Counted from the first letter of the stretch, positions 46,810 to 61,600 are shown. The stretch: 64,000 nucleotides of DNA from Nicotiana tabacum (GCF_000715075.1 NC_134101.1:132322237-132386236); one strand, 5' to 3'. Numbers and translations: made by a program. The notes: generated from the letters alone by a model not told the origin.

Positions 46810-49800
46810 CTCCTGATTGCCAAATCTTGATTTGTATTCCCTTGTTCTTTAGGTGGGCACCCGATTTCCAAAACTTGAATTGTATTCTCTTGTTCTCTAG
46901 CTGGGTGTCAGAATGCGGAAATTTTAACTGTATTCCCTTGTTCTCCAGGTGGGCGACTATTTGCTAAAACTTTAAAGGTATTCCCTTGTTCTCCAGGTGG
47001 GCATTTGATTGCCAAAACAGTTGGGCGTCTGATTGCCAAAACTTGAACTGTATTCCCTTGTTCTCCAGGTGGGCATCTGATTGCCAAAACAGGTGGGCGT
47101 CTGATTTCCAAAACTTGAACTGTATTCCCTTGTTCTCCAGGTGGGTGCCTGATTGTCGAAACTTGAACTGTATTCCCTTGTTCTCCAGGTGGGCGCCTGA
47201 TTGCCAAAACTTGAAACTGCTTTCTCTTGTTCTCCATGAGGGCGCCTAATTGCCGAAACTTGAACTGTATTCCATTGTTCTCCAGGTTGGTGCCTGATTG
47301 CCAAAACTTGAACTGTATTCCCTTGTTCTCTAGGTGGGCATCTGATTGCCAAAATAGGTGGGCGTCTGACTGCCAAAACTTGAACTGTATTCCCTTGTTC
47401 TCCAGGTGGGTGCCTGATTGCAAAACTTGAACTGTAATCCCTTGTTCTCCAGGTTGATTCCTTATTGCCAAAACTTGAACTGTATTCCCTTGTTCTCCAG
47501 GTGGGTGCCTGATTGCCAAACTTGAACTGTAATCCCTTGTTCTCCAGGTTGGTGCCTGATTGGCAAAACTTGAATTGTATTCCGTTGTTCTCCAAGTGGG
47601 TGCCTTATTGCCAAAACATTCACTGTATTCCATTTTTCTCCAGGTGGGCGCCTGATTGCCAAAACGTTAACTGTATTCCCTTGTTCTCCAGGTGGGTGCC
47701 TGATTGCCCAAACTTGAATTATATTCCCTTGTTCTCCAGGTGGGCGCTTGATTGCCAAAACCTGAACTGTATTCCCTTGTTTTCCAAGTGGGCGCCTGAT
47801 TGCCGAAACTTGAAATGTATTCCCTCTTTCTCTAGGTGGGCGCCTGATTGCCGAAACTTGAACTGTATGCCCTTGTTCTCCAGGTGGGCGCCTGATTGCC
47901 CAAACTTGAATTATATTCCCTTGTTCTCCTAGTGGGCGCCTGATTGCCAAAACATAAACTGTATTCCCTTGTTCTCCAGGTAGGCGCCTGTTTGCCGAAT
48001 CTTGAACTATATTACCTTGTTCTCCAGGTGGGTGCCTGATTGCCAAAACTTGAAGTGTATTCCATTGTTCTCCAGGTGGGCGCCTTATTGCCAAAACTTG
48101 AACTGTATTCCCTTGTTCTCTAGGTGGGTGCCTGATTGCCAAAACTTGAACTGTATTCCCTGTTTTTCCAGGTGGGCACTTAATTGCTAATACTTCAACT
48201 GTATTCCCTTGTTCTCCAGGTGGGCGCATGATTGCCAAAACTTTAATTGTATTCCCTTTTTCTCCAGGTGGCGCCTAATTGCCAAAACTTTAACTATATT
48301 CCCTTGTTCTCAGGTGGGCGCCTGATTGCCAAAACTTGAACTGTATTCCCTTGTTCTCTAGGTGGGCGCCTGATTTCCAAAACTTGAACTATAATCCTTT
48401 GTTCTTCATGTGGGTGCCTGATTGCCAAAACTTGAACTATATTCCCTTATTCTCCAGGTGGGCGCCTGATTGCCAAAACTTTAATTGTATTCCCTTTTTC
48501 TTTGGGTGGGCACCTGATTGCCAAAACTTGAACTGTATTCCCTTGTTCTCAGGTGGGCGCCTGATTGCCAAAACTTGAACTGTATTCCCTTGTTCTCCAG
48601 GTGGGTGCCTGATTGCCAAACTTGAACTGTAATCCCTTGTTCTCCAGGTTGGTGCCTGATTACCAAAACTTGAATTGTATTCCCTTGTTATCCAAGTGGG
48701 TGCCTTATTGCCAAAACATTCACTGTATTCCCTTTTTCTCCAGGTGGGCGCCTGATTGCCAAAACGTTAACTGTATTCCCTTGTTCTCCAGGTGGGTGCC
48801 TGATTGCACAAACTTGAATTATATTCCCTTGTTCTCCAGGTGGGCGCTTGATTGCCAAAACCTGAACTGTATTCCCTTGTTCTCCAAGTGGGTGCCTGTT
48901 TGCCGAAACTTGAAATGTATTCCCTCTTTCTCTAGGTGGGCGCCTGATTGCCGAAACTTGAACTGTATGCCATTGTTCTCCAGGTGGGCGACTGATTGCC
49001 CAAACTTGAATTATATTCCCTTGTTCTCCTAATGGGCGCCTGATTGCCAAAACATAAACTGTATTCCCTAGTTCTCCAGGTAAGCGCCTGATTGCCCAAA
49101 CTTGAATTATATTCCCTTGTTCTCCAGGTGGGCGCTTGATTGCCAAAACCTGAAATGTATTCCCTTGTTTTCCAAGTGGGCGCCTGTTTCCCGAAACTTG
49201 AAATGTATTCCCTCTTTCTCTAGGTGGGCGCCTGATTGCCGAAACTTGAACTGTATGCCCTTGTTCTCCAGGTGGGCGCCTGATTGCCCAAACTTGAATT
49301 ATATTCCCTTGTTCTCCTAGTGGGCGCCTGATTGCCAAAACATAAACTGTATTCCCTTGTTCTCCAGGTAGGCGCCTGTTTGCCGAATCTTGAACTATAT
49401 TACCTTGTTCTCCAGGTGGGTGCCTGATTGCCAAAACTTGAACTGTATTCCCTTGTTCTCCAGGTGGGCGCCTTATTGCCAAAACTTGAACTGTATTCCC
49501 TTGTTCTCTAGGTGGGTGCCTGATTGCCAAAACTTGAACTGTATTCCCTGTTTCTCCAGGTGGGTGCTTAATTGCTAATACTTCAACTGTATTCCCTTGT
49601 TCTCCAGGTGGGCACATGATTGCCAAAACTTTAATTGTATTCCCTTTTTCTCCAGGTGGCGCCTAATTGCCAAAACTTTAACTATATTCCCTTGTTCTCA
49701 GGTGGGCGCCTGATTGCCAAAACTTGAACTGTATTCCCTTGTTCTCTAGGTGGGCGCCTGATTGCCAAAACATGAACTATAATCCCTTGTTCTTCATGTG

Positions 49801-51806
49801 GGCGCCTGATTGCCAAAACTTGAACTATATTCCCTTATTCTCCAGGTGGGCGCCTGATTGCCAAAACTTTAATTGTATTCCATTTTTCTTTGGGTGGTCA
49901 CCTGATTGCCAAAACATGAACTGTATTCCCTTGTTCTCTAGGTGGGCGCCTGATTGCCAAAACAGGTGGGCGTCTGATTGCCAAAACTTGAACTGTATTC
50001 CTTTGTTCTCCATGTGGGCGCCTAATTGCCAAATCTTGATTTGTATTCCCTTGTTCTTTAGGTGGGCACCCGATTTCCAAAACTTGAATTGTATTCTCTT
50101 GTTCTCTAGCTAGGTGTCGGATTGCGGAAATTTTAACAGTATTCCCTTGTTCTCCAGGTGGGCGACTATTTGCTAAAACTTTAAAGGTATTCCCTTGTTC
50201 TCCAGGTGGGCATTTGATTGCCAAAACAGTTGGGCGTCTGATTGCCAAAACTTGAACTGTATTCCCTTGTTCTCCAGGTGGGCATCTGATTGCCAAAACA
50301 GGTGGGCGTCTGATTTCCAAAACTTGAACTGTATTCCCTTGTTCTCCAGGTGGGTGCCTGATTGTCGAAACTTGAACTGTATTCCCTTGTTCTCCAGGTG
50401 GGCGCCTGATTGCCAAAACTTGAAACTGCTTTCTCTTGTTCTCCATGAGGGCGCCTAATTGCCGAAACTTGAACTGTATTCCATTGTTCTCCAGGTTGGT
50501 GCCTGATTGCCAAAACTTGAACTGTATTCCCTTGTTCTCTAGGTGGGCATCTGATTGCCAAAATAGGTGGGCGTCTGATTGCCAAAACTTGAACTGTATT
50601 CCCTTGTTCTCCAGGTGGGTGCCTGATTGCAAAACTTGAACTGTAATCCCTTGTTCTCCAGGTTGGTTCCTGATTGCCAAAACTTGAACTGTATTCCCTT
50701 GTTCTCCAGGTGGGTGCCTGATTGCCAAACTTGAACTGTAATCCCTTGTTCTCCAGGTTGGTGCCTGATTGGCAAAACTTGAATTGTATTCCGTTGTTCT
50801 CCAAGTGGGTGCCTTATTGCCAAAACATTCACTGTATTCCCTTTTTCTCCAGGTGGGCGCCTGATTGCCAAAACGTTAACTATATTCCCTTGTTCTCCAG
50901 GTGGGTGCCTGATTGCCCAAACTTGAATTATATTCCCTTGTTCTCCAGGTGGGCGCTTGATTGCCAAAACCTGAACTGTATTCCCTTGTTTTCCATGTGG
51001 GCGCCTGATTGCCGAAACTTGAAATGTATTCCCTCTTTCTCTAGGTGGGCGCCTGATTGCCGAAACTTGAACTGTATGCCCTTGTTCTCCAGATGGGTGC
51101 CTGATTGCCCAAACTTGAATTATATTCCCTTGTTATCTTAGTGGGCGCCTGATTGCCAAAACATAAACTGTATTCCCTTGTTCTCCAGGTAGGCGCCTGT
51201 TTGCCGAATCTTGAACTATATTACCTTGTTCTCCAGGTGGGTGCCTGATTGCCAAAACTTGAAGTGTATTCCATTGTTCTCCAGGTGGGCGCCTTATTGC
51301 CAAAACTTGAACTGTATTCCCTTGTTCTCTAGGTGGGTGCCTGATTGCCAAAATTTGAACTGTATTCCCTGTTTTTCCAGGTGGGCACTTAATTGCTTAT
51401 ACTTCAACTGTATTCCCTTGTTCTCCAGGTGGGCGCATGATTGCCAAAACTTTAATTGTATTCCCTTTTTCTCCAGGTGGCGCCTAATTGCCAAAACTTT
51501 AACTATATTCCCTTGTTCTCAGGTGGGCGCCTGATTGCCAAAACTTGAACTGTATTCCCTTGTTCTCTAGGTGGGCGCCTGATTTCCAAAACTTGAACTA
51601 TAATCCCTTGTTCTTCATGTGGGTGCCTGATTGCCAAAACTTGAACTATATTCCCTTATTCTCCAGGTGGGCGCCTGATTGCCAAAACTTTAATTGTATT
51701 CCCTTTTTCTTTGGGTGGGCACCTGATTTCCAAAACTTGAACTGTATTCCCTTGTTCTCAGGTGGGCGCCTGATTGCCAAAACTTGAACTGTATTCCCTT
51801 GTTCTC
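46810..51806. repeat. Segmental duplication in the array, offset 3209 bp
   Basis: About 46810-48597 corresponds to about 50019-51806. The pair of rare units TTCTCTAGCTGGGTGTC (46896) and TTCTCTAGCTAGGTGTC (50105), as well as the marks 47227 and 50436, 47513 and 50722, and 48336 and 51545, keep the 3209-bp offset. Confidence 0.85.
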
Positions 51807-53640
51807 TAGGTGGGCATCTGATTGCCAAAACTTGAACTATAATCCCTTGTTCTTCATGTGGGCGCCTGATTGCCAAAACTTGAACTGTATTCCCTTGTTC
51901 TCCAGGTGGGTGCCTGATTGCCAAACTTGAACTGTAATCCCTTGTTCTCCAGGTTGGTGCCTGATTACCAAAACTTGAATTGTATTCCCTTGTTATCCAA
52001 GTGGGTGCCTTATTGCCAAAACATTCACTGTATTCCCTTTTTCTCCAGGTGGGCGCCTGATTGCCAAAACGTTAACTGTATTCCCTTGTTCTTCAGGTGG
52101 GTGCCTGATTGCACAAACTTGAATTATATTCCCTTGTTCTCCAGGTGGGCGCTTGATTGCCAAAACCTGAACTGTATTCCCTTGTTCTCCAAGTGGGTGC
52201 CTGTTTGCCGAAACTTGAAATGTATTCCCTCTTTCTCTAGGTGGGCGCCTGATTGCCGAAACTTGAACTGTATGTCCTTGTTCTCCAGGTGGGCATCTGA
52301 TTGCCAAAACAGGTGGGCGTCTGATTGCCAAAACTTGAACTGTATTCCCTTGTTCTCCAGGTGGGCATCTGATTGCCAAAACAGGTGGCCGTCTGATTTC
52401 CAAAACTTGAACTGTATTCCCTTGTTCTCCAGGTGGGTGCCTGATTGTCGAAACTTGAACTGTATTCCCTTGTTCTCCAGGTGGGCGCCTGATTGCCAAA
52501 ACTTGAAACTGCTTTCTCTTGTTCTCCATGAGGGCGCCTAATTGCCGAAACTTGAACTGTATTCCATTGTTCTCAGGTTGGTGCCTGATTGCCAAAACTT
52601 GAACTGTATTCCCTTGTTCTCTAGGTGGGCATCTGATTGCCAAAATAGGTGATCGCCTGATTGCCAAAACTTTAATTGTATTCCCTTTTTCTTTGGGTGG
52701 GCACCTGATTGCCAAAACTTGAACTGTATTCCCTTGTTCTCAGGTGGGCGCCTGATTGCCAAAACTTGAACTGTATTCCCTTGTTCTCTAGGTGGGCATC
52801 TGATTGCCAAAACTTGAACTATAATCCCTTGTTCTTCATGTGGGCGCCTGATTGCCAAAACTTGAACTGTATTCCCTTGTTCTCCAGGTGGGTGCCTGAT
52901 TGCCAAACTTGAACTGTAATCCCTTGTTCTCCAGGTTGGTGCCTGATTACCAAAACTTGAATTGTATTCCCTTGTTATCCAAGTGGGTGCCTTATTGCCA
53001 AAACATTCACTGTATTCCCTTTTTCTCCAGGTGGGCGCCTGATTGCCAAAACGTTAACTGTATTCCCTTGTTCTCCAGGTGGGTGTCTGATTGCACAAAC
53101 TTGAATTATATTCCCTTGTTCTCCAGGTGGGCGCTTGATTGCCAAAACCTGAACTGTATTCCCTTGTTCTCCAAGTGGGTGCCTGTTTGCCGAAACTTGA
53201 AATGTATTCCCTCTTTCTCTAGGTGGGCGCCTGATTGCCGAAACTTGAACTGTATGCCATTGTTCTCCAGGTGGGCGACTGATTGCCCAAACTTGAATTA
53301 TATTCCCTTGTTCTCCTAATGGGCGCCTGATTGCCAAAACATAAACTGTATTCCCTAGTTCTCCAGGTAAGCGCCTGATTGCCCAAACTTGAATTATATT
53401 CCCTTGTTCTCCAGGTGGGCGCTTGATTGCCAAAACCTGAAATGTATTCCCTTGTTTTCCAAGTGGGCGCCTGTTTCCCGAAACTTGAAATGTATTCCCT
53501 CTTTCTCTATGTGGGTGCCTGATTGCCAAAACTTGAACTGTATTCCCTGTTTCTCCAGGTGGGCGCTTAATTGCTAATACTTCAACTGTATTCCCTTGTT
53601 CTCCAGGTGGGCGCATGATTGCCAAAACTTTAATTGTATT
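48600..53640. repeat. Repeated block seen three times (48613, 51918, 52900)
   Basis: A block beginning with the CCAAACTTGAACTGTAATCC unit, then TTATCCAAGTGGGTGCC, GCCAAAACATTCACTG, GCCAAAACGTTAACTG and GATTGCACAAACTTG, occurs at 48613, 51918 and 52900 (offsets 3305 and 982). The copy at 51918 breaks off near 52290 into half-unit composites, while those at 48613 and 52900 stay parallel (offset 4287) to about 53500. Confidence 0.8.
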
Positions 53641-55680
53641 CCCTTTTTATCCAGATGGCGCCTAATTGCCAAATCTTTAACTATATTCCCTTGTTCTCAG
53701 GTGGGCTCCTGATTGCCAAAACTTGAACTGTATTCCCTTGTTCTCTAGGTGGGCGCCTGATTGCCAAAACTTGAAATATAATCCCTTGTTCTTCATGTGG
53801 GTGCCTGATTGCCAAAACTTGAACTATATTCCCTTATTCTCCAGGTGGGCGCCTGATTGCCAAAACTTTAATTGTTTTCCCTTTTTCTTTGGGTGGGCAC
53901 CTGATTGCCAAAACATGAACTGTATTCCCTTGTTCTCTAGGTGGGCGCCTGATTGCCAAAACTTGAACTATATTCCCTTGTTCTTCATGTGGGCGCCTGA
54001 TTGCCAAAACTTGAACTATATTCCCTTGTTCTCCAGGTGGGCGCCTGATTGCCAAAACTTGAATTGTATTCCCTAGTTCTCCAGGTGGGCGCCAGATTGC
54101 CAAACTTGAATTGTAATCCCTTGTTCTCCAGGCTGGTGCCTGATTGCCAAAACTTGAAAAGTATTCCCTTGTTCTCCAGGTGGGTGCCTGATTACCAAAA
54201 CTTGAACTGTATTTCCTTGTTCTCTAGGTGGGCGCCTGATTGCCAAAACCTGAACTGTATTCCCTTGTTCTCCAAGTGGGCGCCTGATTGCCGAAACTTG
54301 AACTGTATTCCCTCTTTCTCTAGGTGGGTGCTTGATTGTCGAAACTTGAACTGTATTCCCTTGTTCTCCTGGTGGGCGCCTGATTGCCAAAACTTGAATT
54401 ACATTTCTTTGTTCTCTAGGTGAGCGCCTGATTGCCAAAACTTGAATTGTATTCCCTGATTCTCCAGGTGGGCGCCTGATTGCCAAAACTTTAATTGTAT
54501 TCCCTTGTTCTCTCGGTGGGTGCCTGATTGCCAAAACTTTAACAGTATTCCCTTGTTCTCCAGGTAGGTGCCTAATTGCCAAAACTTGAACTGTATTCCC
54601 TTGTTCTCCAGGTGGGCATTTGATTGCCAAAATAGTTGGGCGTCTGATTGCTAAAACTTGAACTGTATTCCCTTGTTCTCTATGTGGGCATCTGATTTCC
54701 AAAACAGGTGGGCGTCTGATTGCCAAAACTTGAATTGTATTCCCTTGTTCTTTAGGTGGGCACCCGATTTCCAAAACTTGAATTATATTCTCTTGTTCTC
54801 TATGTAGGCGCCGGATTGCCGAAATTTTAACTGTATTCCCTTGTTCTCCAGGTGGGCGCCTAATTGCTAAAACTTTAAATGTATTCCCTTATTTTCCAGA
54901 TAGGCACCTGATTGCCAAAACTTGAACTGTATTCCCTTGTTCTCCATGTGGGTGCCTAATTGCCAAATCTTGAATTGTATTCCCTTGTTCTTTAGGTAGG
55001 CACCCGATTTCCAAAACTTGAATTGTATTCTCTTGTTCTCTAGGTGGCCGCCGGATTGCCGAAATTTTAACTGTATTCCCTTGTTCTCCAGGTGGGCGCC
55101 TGATTTCCAAAACTTTAACTGTTTTCCCTTATTCTCCAGGTGTGAGCCTGATTGCTGAAACTTGAACTGTATTCCCTTGTTCTCCAGGTGGGTGCCTGAT
55201 TGCCGAAACTTGAACTGTATTCCCTTGTTCTCCAGGTGGGCGCATAATTGCCGAAACTTGAAAATGTTTTCCCTTGTTCTCCATGTGGGCGCCTGATTGC
55301 CGAAACTTGAACTATATTCCATTGTTCTCCAGGTTGGTGCCTGATTGCCAAAACTTGAACTGTATTCCCTTGTTCTCCAGGTGGGCGCCGGATTGCCAAA
55401 ACTTGAATTGTATTCCCTTGTTCTCCAGGTGGGCGCCTGATTGCCAAAACATGAATTGCATTCCCTTGTTCTTTAGGTGGGCACCCGATTTACAAAACTT
55501 AATTGTATTCTCTTGTTCTCTAGGTGGGCGACGGATTGCCGAAAATTAATTGTATTCCCTTGTTTTCCAGGTGGGCGCCTCATTGCCAAAACTTTAACTG
55601 TATTCCCTTGTTCTCCAAGTAGGCGCCTGATTACCAATACTTGAACTGTATTCCCTTGTTCTCTAGGTGGGTGCCTGATT

Positions 55681-58600
55681 GCCAAAACCTGAACTGTATT
55701 CCCTTGTTCTCCAAGTGGGCGCCTGAATGCCGAAACTTGAACTATATTCCCTTGTTCTCCAGGTGGGCGCCTAATTGCTAAAACATTAACAGTATTCCCT
55801 TGTTCTCCAGGTGGGCGTCTGATTGCCAAAACTTTAACTGTATGCCCTTGTTCTCCAGGTGGGTGCCTGATTGCCAAAACATTAATCGTATTTCCTTGTT
55901 CTCTAATTGGGCGCCTGATTGCCAAAACTTTAACTGTATTCCCCTGTTCTCAGGTGGGTGCCTAATTGCCAAAACTTTAACTGTAGTCCCTTGTTCTCCA
56001 GGTGGGCGCCTGATTGCCAAAACTTGAATTGTATTCCCTTGTTCTCTAGGTGGGCGCCTGATTGCCAAAACTTTAACTGTGTTCCCTTGTTCTCTCGGTG
56101 GGTGCCTGATTGCCAAAACTTTAACTGTATTCCCTTGTTCTCCAGGTGGCTGCCTGATTGCCAAAACTTGAACTCTATTCCCTTATTCTCCGGGTGGGCA
56201 TTGGATTGCCAAAACAGTATGGCATCTGATTGCCAAAACTTGAAATGTATTCCCTTGTTCTATAGGTGGGCATCTGATTGCCAAAACAAATGGGCGTCTA
56301 ATTGCCAAAACTTGAACTGTATTCCCTTGTTCTCCAGGTGGGCGCCTGATTGCCAAAATTTAAATTGTATTCTCTTATTTTTTAGGTGGGCACCCGATTT
56401 CCAAAACTTGAATTGTATTCTCTTGTTCTCTAGGTGGGCGCCGGATTGCCGAAAGTTTAACTATATGCCATTGTTCTCTAGGTGGGCGCCTGATTGCCCA
56501 AACTTGAACTGTTTTCCCTTATTCTCCAGGTGTGAGCCTGATTGCTGAAACTTGAACTGTATTCCCTTGTTCTCCAGGTGGGTGCCGGATTGCCGAAACT
56601 TGAACTGTATTCCCTTGTTCTCCAGGTAGGCGCCTGATTGCCGAATGTTGAAACTGTTTTCCATTATTCTCCATGTGGGCGCGTAATTGCCGAAACTTGA
56701 ACTATATTCCATTGTTCTCCAGGTTGGTGCCTGATTGCCAAAACTTGAACTATATTCCCTTGTTCTCCAGGTGGGCGCCGGATTGCCAAAACTTGAATTG
56801 TATTCCCTTGTTCTCCAGGTGGGCGCCTGATTGCCAAAACATGAATTGTATTCCCTTGTTCTTTAGGTGGGCACCCGATTTCCAAAACTTAATTGTATTC
56901 TCTTGTTCTCTAGGTGGGCGACGGATTGCCGAAAATTTAATTGTATTCCCTTGTTCTCCAGGTGGGCGCCTCATTGCCAAAACTTTAACTGTATTCCCTT
57001 GTTCTCCAAGTAGGCGCCTGATTGCCAAAACTTGAACTGTATTCCTTTGTTCTCCAGGTGGGTGCCTGATTGCTAAAACATTAATTGTATTTCCTTGTTC
57101 TCTAGTTGGGCGCCTGATTGCCAAAACTTTAACTGTATTCCCTTGTTCTCAGGTTTGTGCCTAGTTGCCAAAACTTTAACAGTATTCCCTTGTTCTCCAG
57201 GTGGGCGCCTGATTGCCAAAACTTTAACTGTATGCCCTTGTTCTCAAGGTGGGTGCCTGATTACCAAAACTTGAACTGTATTCCCTTGTTCTCCAAGTGG
57301 GCGCCTGATTGCCGAAACTTGAACTGTATTCCCTTGTTCTCCAGGTTGGTGCCTGATTGCCAAAACTTGAACTGTATTCCCTTGTTCTCCAAGTGGGCGC
57401 CTGATTGCCGAAACTTGAAACTGTATTCCCTTGTTCTCCAGGTTGGTGCCTGATTGCCAAAACTTGAACTGTATTACCTTTATCTCCAGGTGGGCATTTT
57501 ATTGCCAAAATAGGTGGGCGTCTGATTGCCAAAACTTGAACTGTATTCCCTTGTTCTCCAGGTGGGCGCCTGATTGCCAAAACTTGAATTGTATTCTCTT
57601 ATTCTCCAGGTGGGCGCCTGATTGCCGAAACTTTAACTGTATTCCCTTGTTCTCCAGGTGGGCGCCTGATTACCCAAACTTGAACTGTATTCCCTTGTTC
57701 TCCAGGTTGGTTCCTGATTGCCAAACTTGAACTGTAATCCCTTGTCCTCCAAGTTGGTGCCTTATTGCCAAAACTTGAACTGTATTCCCTTGTTCTCCAG
57801 GTGGGTGCCTGATTACCAAAACTTGAACTGTATTCCCTTGTTCTCCAGGTGGGCGCTTGATTGCCAAAACCTTTACTGTATTCCCTTGTTGTCCAAGTGG
57901 GCGCCTGATTGCCGAAACTTGAACTGTATTCCCTTGTTCTCTAGGTGGGCGCCTAATTGCTAAAACTTTAAATGTATTCCCTTGTTCTCTAGGTAGGCGC
58001 CTGATTGCCAAAACATGAACTGTATTCCCTTGTTCTCCAGGTGGGTGCCTGATTGCCAAAACATTAATTGTATTTCCTTGTTCTCTAATTGGGCGCCTGA
58101 TTGCCAAAACTTTAACTGTATTCCCCTGTTCTCGGGTGGGTGCCTGATTGCCAAAACTTTAACTGTAGTCCCTTGTTCTTCAGGTGGGCGCATGATTGCC
58201 AAAACTTTAATTGTATTCCCTTATTCTCCAGGTGGGCGCCTGATTGCCAAAACTTTAACTGTATTCCCTTGTTCTCCAGGTGGGCATTTGATTGCCAAAA
58301 CAGTTGGGCGTCTGATTGCCAAAACTTGAACTGTATTCCCTTGTTCTCGAGGTGGGCATCTGATTGCCAAAATAGGTAGGCGTCTGATTGCCAAAACTTG
58401 AACTGTATTCCCTTGTTCTCCAGGTGAGTGCCTGATTACCAAAACTTCTACTGTATTCCCTTGTTCTCCAGGTGGGCGCATGATTGCCAAAACCTGAACT
58501 GTATTCCCTTGTTCTCCAAGTGGGCGCCTGATTGCCGAAACTTGAACTGTATTCCCTCTTTCTCTAGGTGGGCACCTGATTGCCGAAACTTGAATTGTAT

Positions 58601-61600
58601 TCCCTTGGTCTCCAGGTGGGTGCCCGATTGTCAAAACTTGAACTGTATTCCCTCGTTCTCTAGGTGGGTGCCTGATTGCTAAAACTTGAACTATATTCCC
58701 TTGTTCTTCATGTGGGCGCCCGATTTCCAAAACTTAATTGTATTCTCTTGATCTCTAGGTGGGCGACGGATTGCCGAAAATTTAATTGTATTCCCTTGTT
58801 CTCCAGGTGGGCGCCTCATTGCCAAAACTTTAACTGTATTCCCTTGTTCTCCAAGTAGGCGCCTGATTGCCAAAACTTGAACTGTATTCCTTTGTTCTCC
58901 ATGTGGGCTCCTGATTGCCGAAACTTGAACTATATTCCATTGTTCTCCAGGTTGGTGCCTGATTGCCAAAACTTGAACTGTATTCCCTTGTTCTCCAGGT
59001 GGGCGCCTGATTGCCAAAACTGGAATTGTATTCCCTTGTTCTCCAGGTGGGCGCCTGATTGCCAAAACATGAATTGTATTCCCTTGTTCTTTAGGTGGGC
59101 ACCCGATTTCAAAAACTTAATTGTATTCTCTTGTTCTCTAGGTGGGCGACGGATTGCCGAAAATTTAATTGTATTCCCTTGTTCTCCAGGTGGGCGCCTC
59201 ATTGCCAAAACTTTAACTGTATTCCCTTGTTCTCAAAGTAGGCGCCTGATTGCCAAAACTTGAACTGTATTCCTTTGTTCTCCAGGTGGGTGCCTGATTG
59301 CCAAAATATTAATTGTATTTCCTTATTCTCTAGTTGGTCGCCTGATTGCCAAAACTTTAACTGTATTCCCTTGTTCTCAGGTGGGTGCCTAGTTGCCAAA
59401 ACTTTAACAGTATTCCCTTGTTCTCCAGGTGGGCGCCTGATTGCCAAAACTTTAACTGTATGCCCTTGTTCTCTAGGTGGGTGCCTTATTGCCCAAACTT
59501 GAACTATTTTCCCTTGTTCTTCAGGTGTGCACTTGATTGCTGAAACATGAACGGTATTCCTTTGTTCTCTAGGTGAGTGCCTGATTGCTAAAACTTGAAT
59601 TGTATTCCCTTGTTCTCCAAGTGGGCGCCTGATTGCCGAAACTTGAAACTTTATTCCCTTGTTCTCCAGGTTGGTGCCTGATTGCCAAAACTTGAACTAT
59701 ATTCCCTTGTTCTCCAGGTGGGCATCTGATTGCCAAAATAGGTGGGCGTCTGATTGCCAAAACTTGAACTGTATTCCCTTATTCTCCAGGTGGGCGCCTG
59801 ATTGCCAAAACTTGAATTGTATTCTCTTGTTCTCCAGGTGGGCGCCTGATTGCCGAAACTTTAACTGTATTCCCTTGTTCTCCAGGTGGGCGCCTGATTA
59901 CCCAAACTTGAACTGTATTCCCTTGTTCTCCAGGTTGGTGCCTGATTGCCAAACTTGAACTGTAATCCCTTGTTCTCCAAGTTGGTGCCTTATTGCCAAA
60001 ACTTGAACTGTATTCCCTTGTTCTCCAGGTGGGTGCCTGATTACCAAAACTTGAACTGTATTCCCTTGTTCTCCAGGTGGTCGCTTGATTGCCAAAACCT
60101 GAACTGTATTCCCTTGTTCTCCAAGTGGGCGCCTGAATGCCGAAACTTGAACTATATTCCCTTGTTCTCCAGGTGGGCGCCTAATTGCTAAAACTTTAAA
60201 TGTATTCCCTTGTTCTCTAGGTAGGCGCCTGATTGCCAAAACTTGAACTGTATTCCCTTGTTCTCCAGGTGGGTGCCTGATTGCCAAAACATTAATCGTA
60301 TTTCCTTGTTCTCTAATTGGGCGCCTGATTGCCAAAACGTTAACTGTATTCCCCTGTTCTCAGGTGGGTGCCTGATTGCCAAAACTTTAACTGTAGTCCC
60401 TTGTTCTCCAGGTGGGCGCCTGATTGCCAAAACTTGAATTGTATTCCCTTGTTCTCTAGGTGGGCGCCTGATTGCCAAAACTTTAACTGTGTTCCCTTGT
60501 TCTCTCGGTGGGTGCCTGATTGCCAAAACTTTAACTGTATTCCCTTGTTCTCCAGGTGGCTGCCTGATTGCCAAAACTTGAACTCTATTCCCTTATTCTC
60601 CGGGTGGGCATTGGATTGCCAAAACAGTATGGCATCTGATTGCCAAAACTTGAAATGTATTCCCTTGTTCTATAGGTGGGCATCTGATGGCCAAAACAGG
60701 TGGGCGTCTAATTGCCAAAACTTGAACTGTATTCCCTTGTTCTCCAGGTGGGCGCCTGATTGCCAAAATTTAAATTGTATTCTCTTATTTTTTAGGTGGG
60801 CACCCGATTTCCAAAACTTGAATTGTATTCTCTTGTTCTCTAGGTGGGCGCCGGATTGCCGAAAGTTTAACTATATGCCATTGTTCTCTAGGTGGGCGCC
60901 TGATTGCCCAAACTTGAACTGTTTTCCCTTATTCTCCAGGTGTGAGCATGATTGCTGAAACTTGAACTGTATTCCCTTGTTCTCCAGGTGGGTGCCGGAT
61001 TGCCGAAACTTGAACTGTATTCCCTTGTTCTCCAGGTAGGCGCCTGATTGCCGAAAGTTGAAACTGTTTTCCATTATTCTCCATGTGGGCGCCTGATTGC
61101 CTAAACTTGAACTATATTCCATTGTTCTCCAGGTTGGTGCCTGATTGCCAAAACTTGAACTGTATTCCCTTGTTCTCCAGGTGGGCGCCGGATTGCCAAA
61201 ACTTGAATTGTATTCCCTTGTTCTCCAGGTGGGCGCCTGATTGCCAAAACATGAATTGTATTCCCTTGTTCTTTAGGTGGGCACCCGATTTCCAAAACTT
61301 AATTGTATTCTCTTGTTCTCTAGGTGGGCGACGGATTGCCGAAAATTTAATTGTATTCCCTTGTTCTCCAGGTGGGCGCCTCATTGCCAAAACTTTAACT
61401 GTATTCCCTTGTTCTCCAAGTAGGCGCCTGATTGCCAAAACTTGAACTGTATTCCTTTGTTCTCCAGGTGCATTACTGATTGCCAAAACATTAATTGTAT
61501 TTCCTTGTTCTCTAGTTGGGCGCCTGATTGCCAAAACTTTAACTGTATTCCCTTGTTCTCAGGTTTGTGCCTAGTTGCCAAAACTTTAACAGTATTCCCT

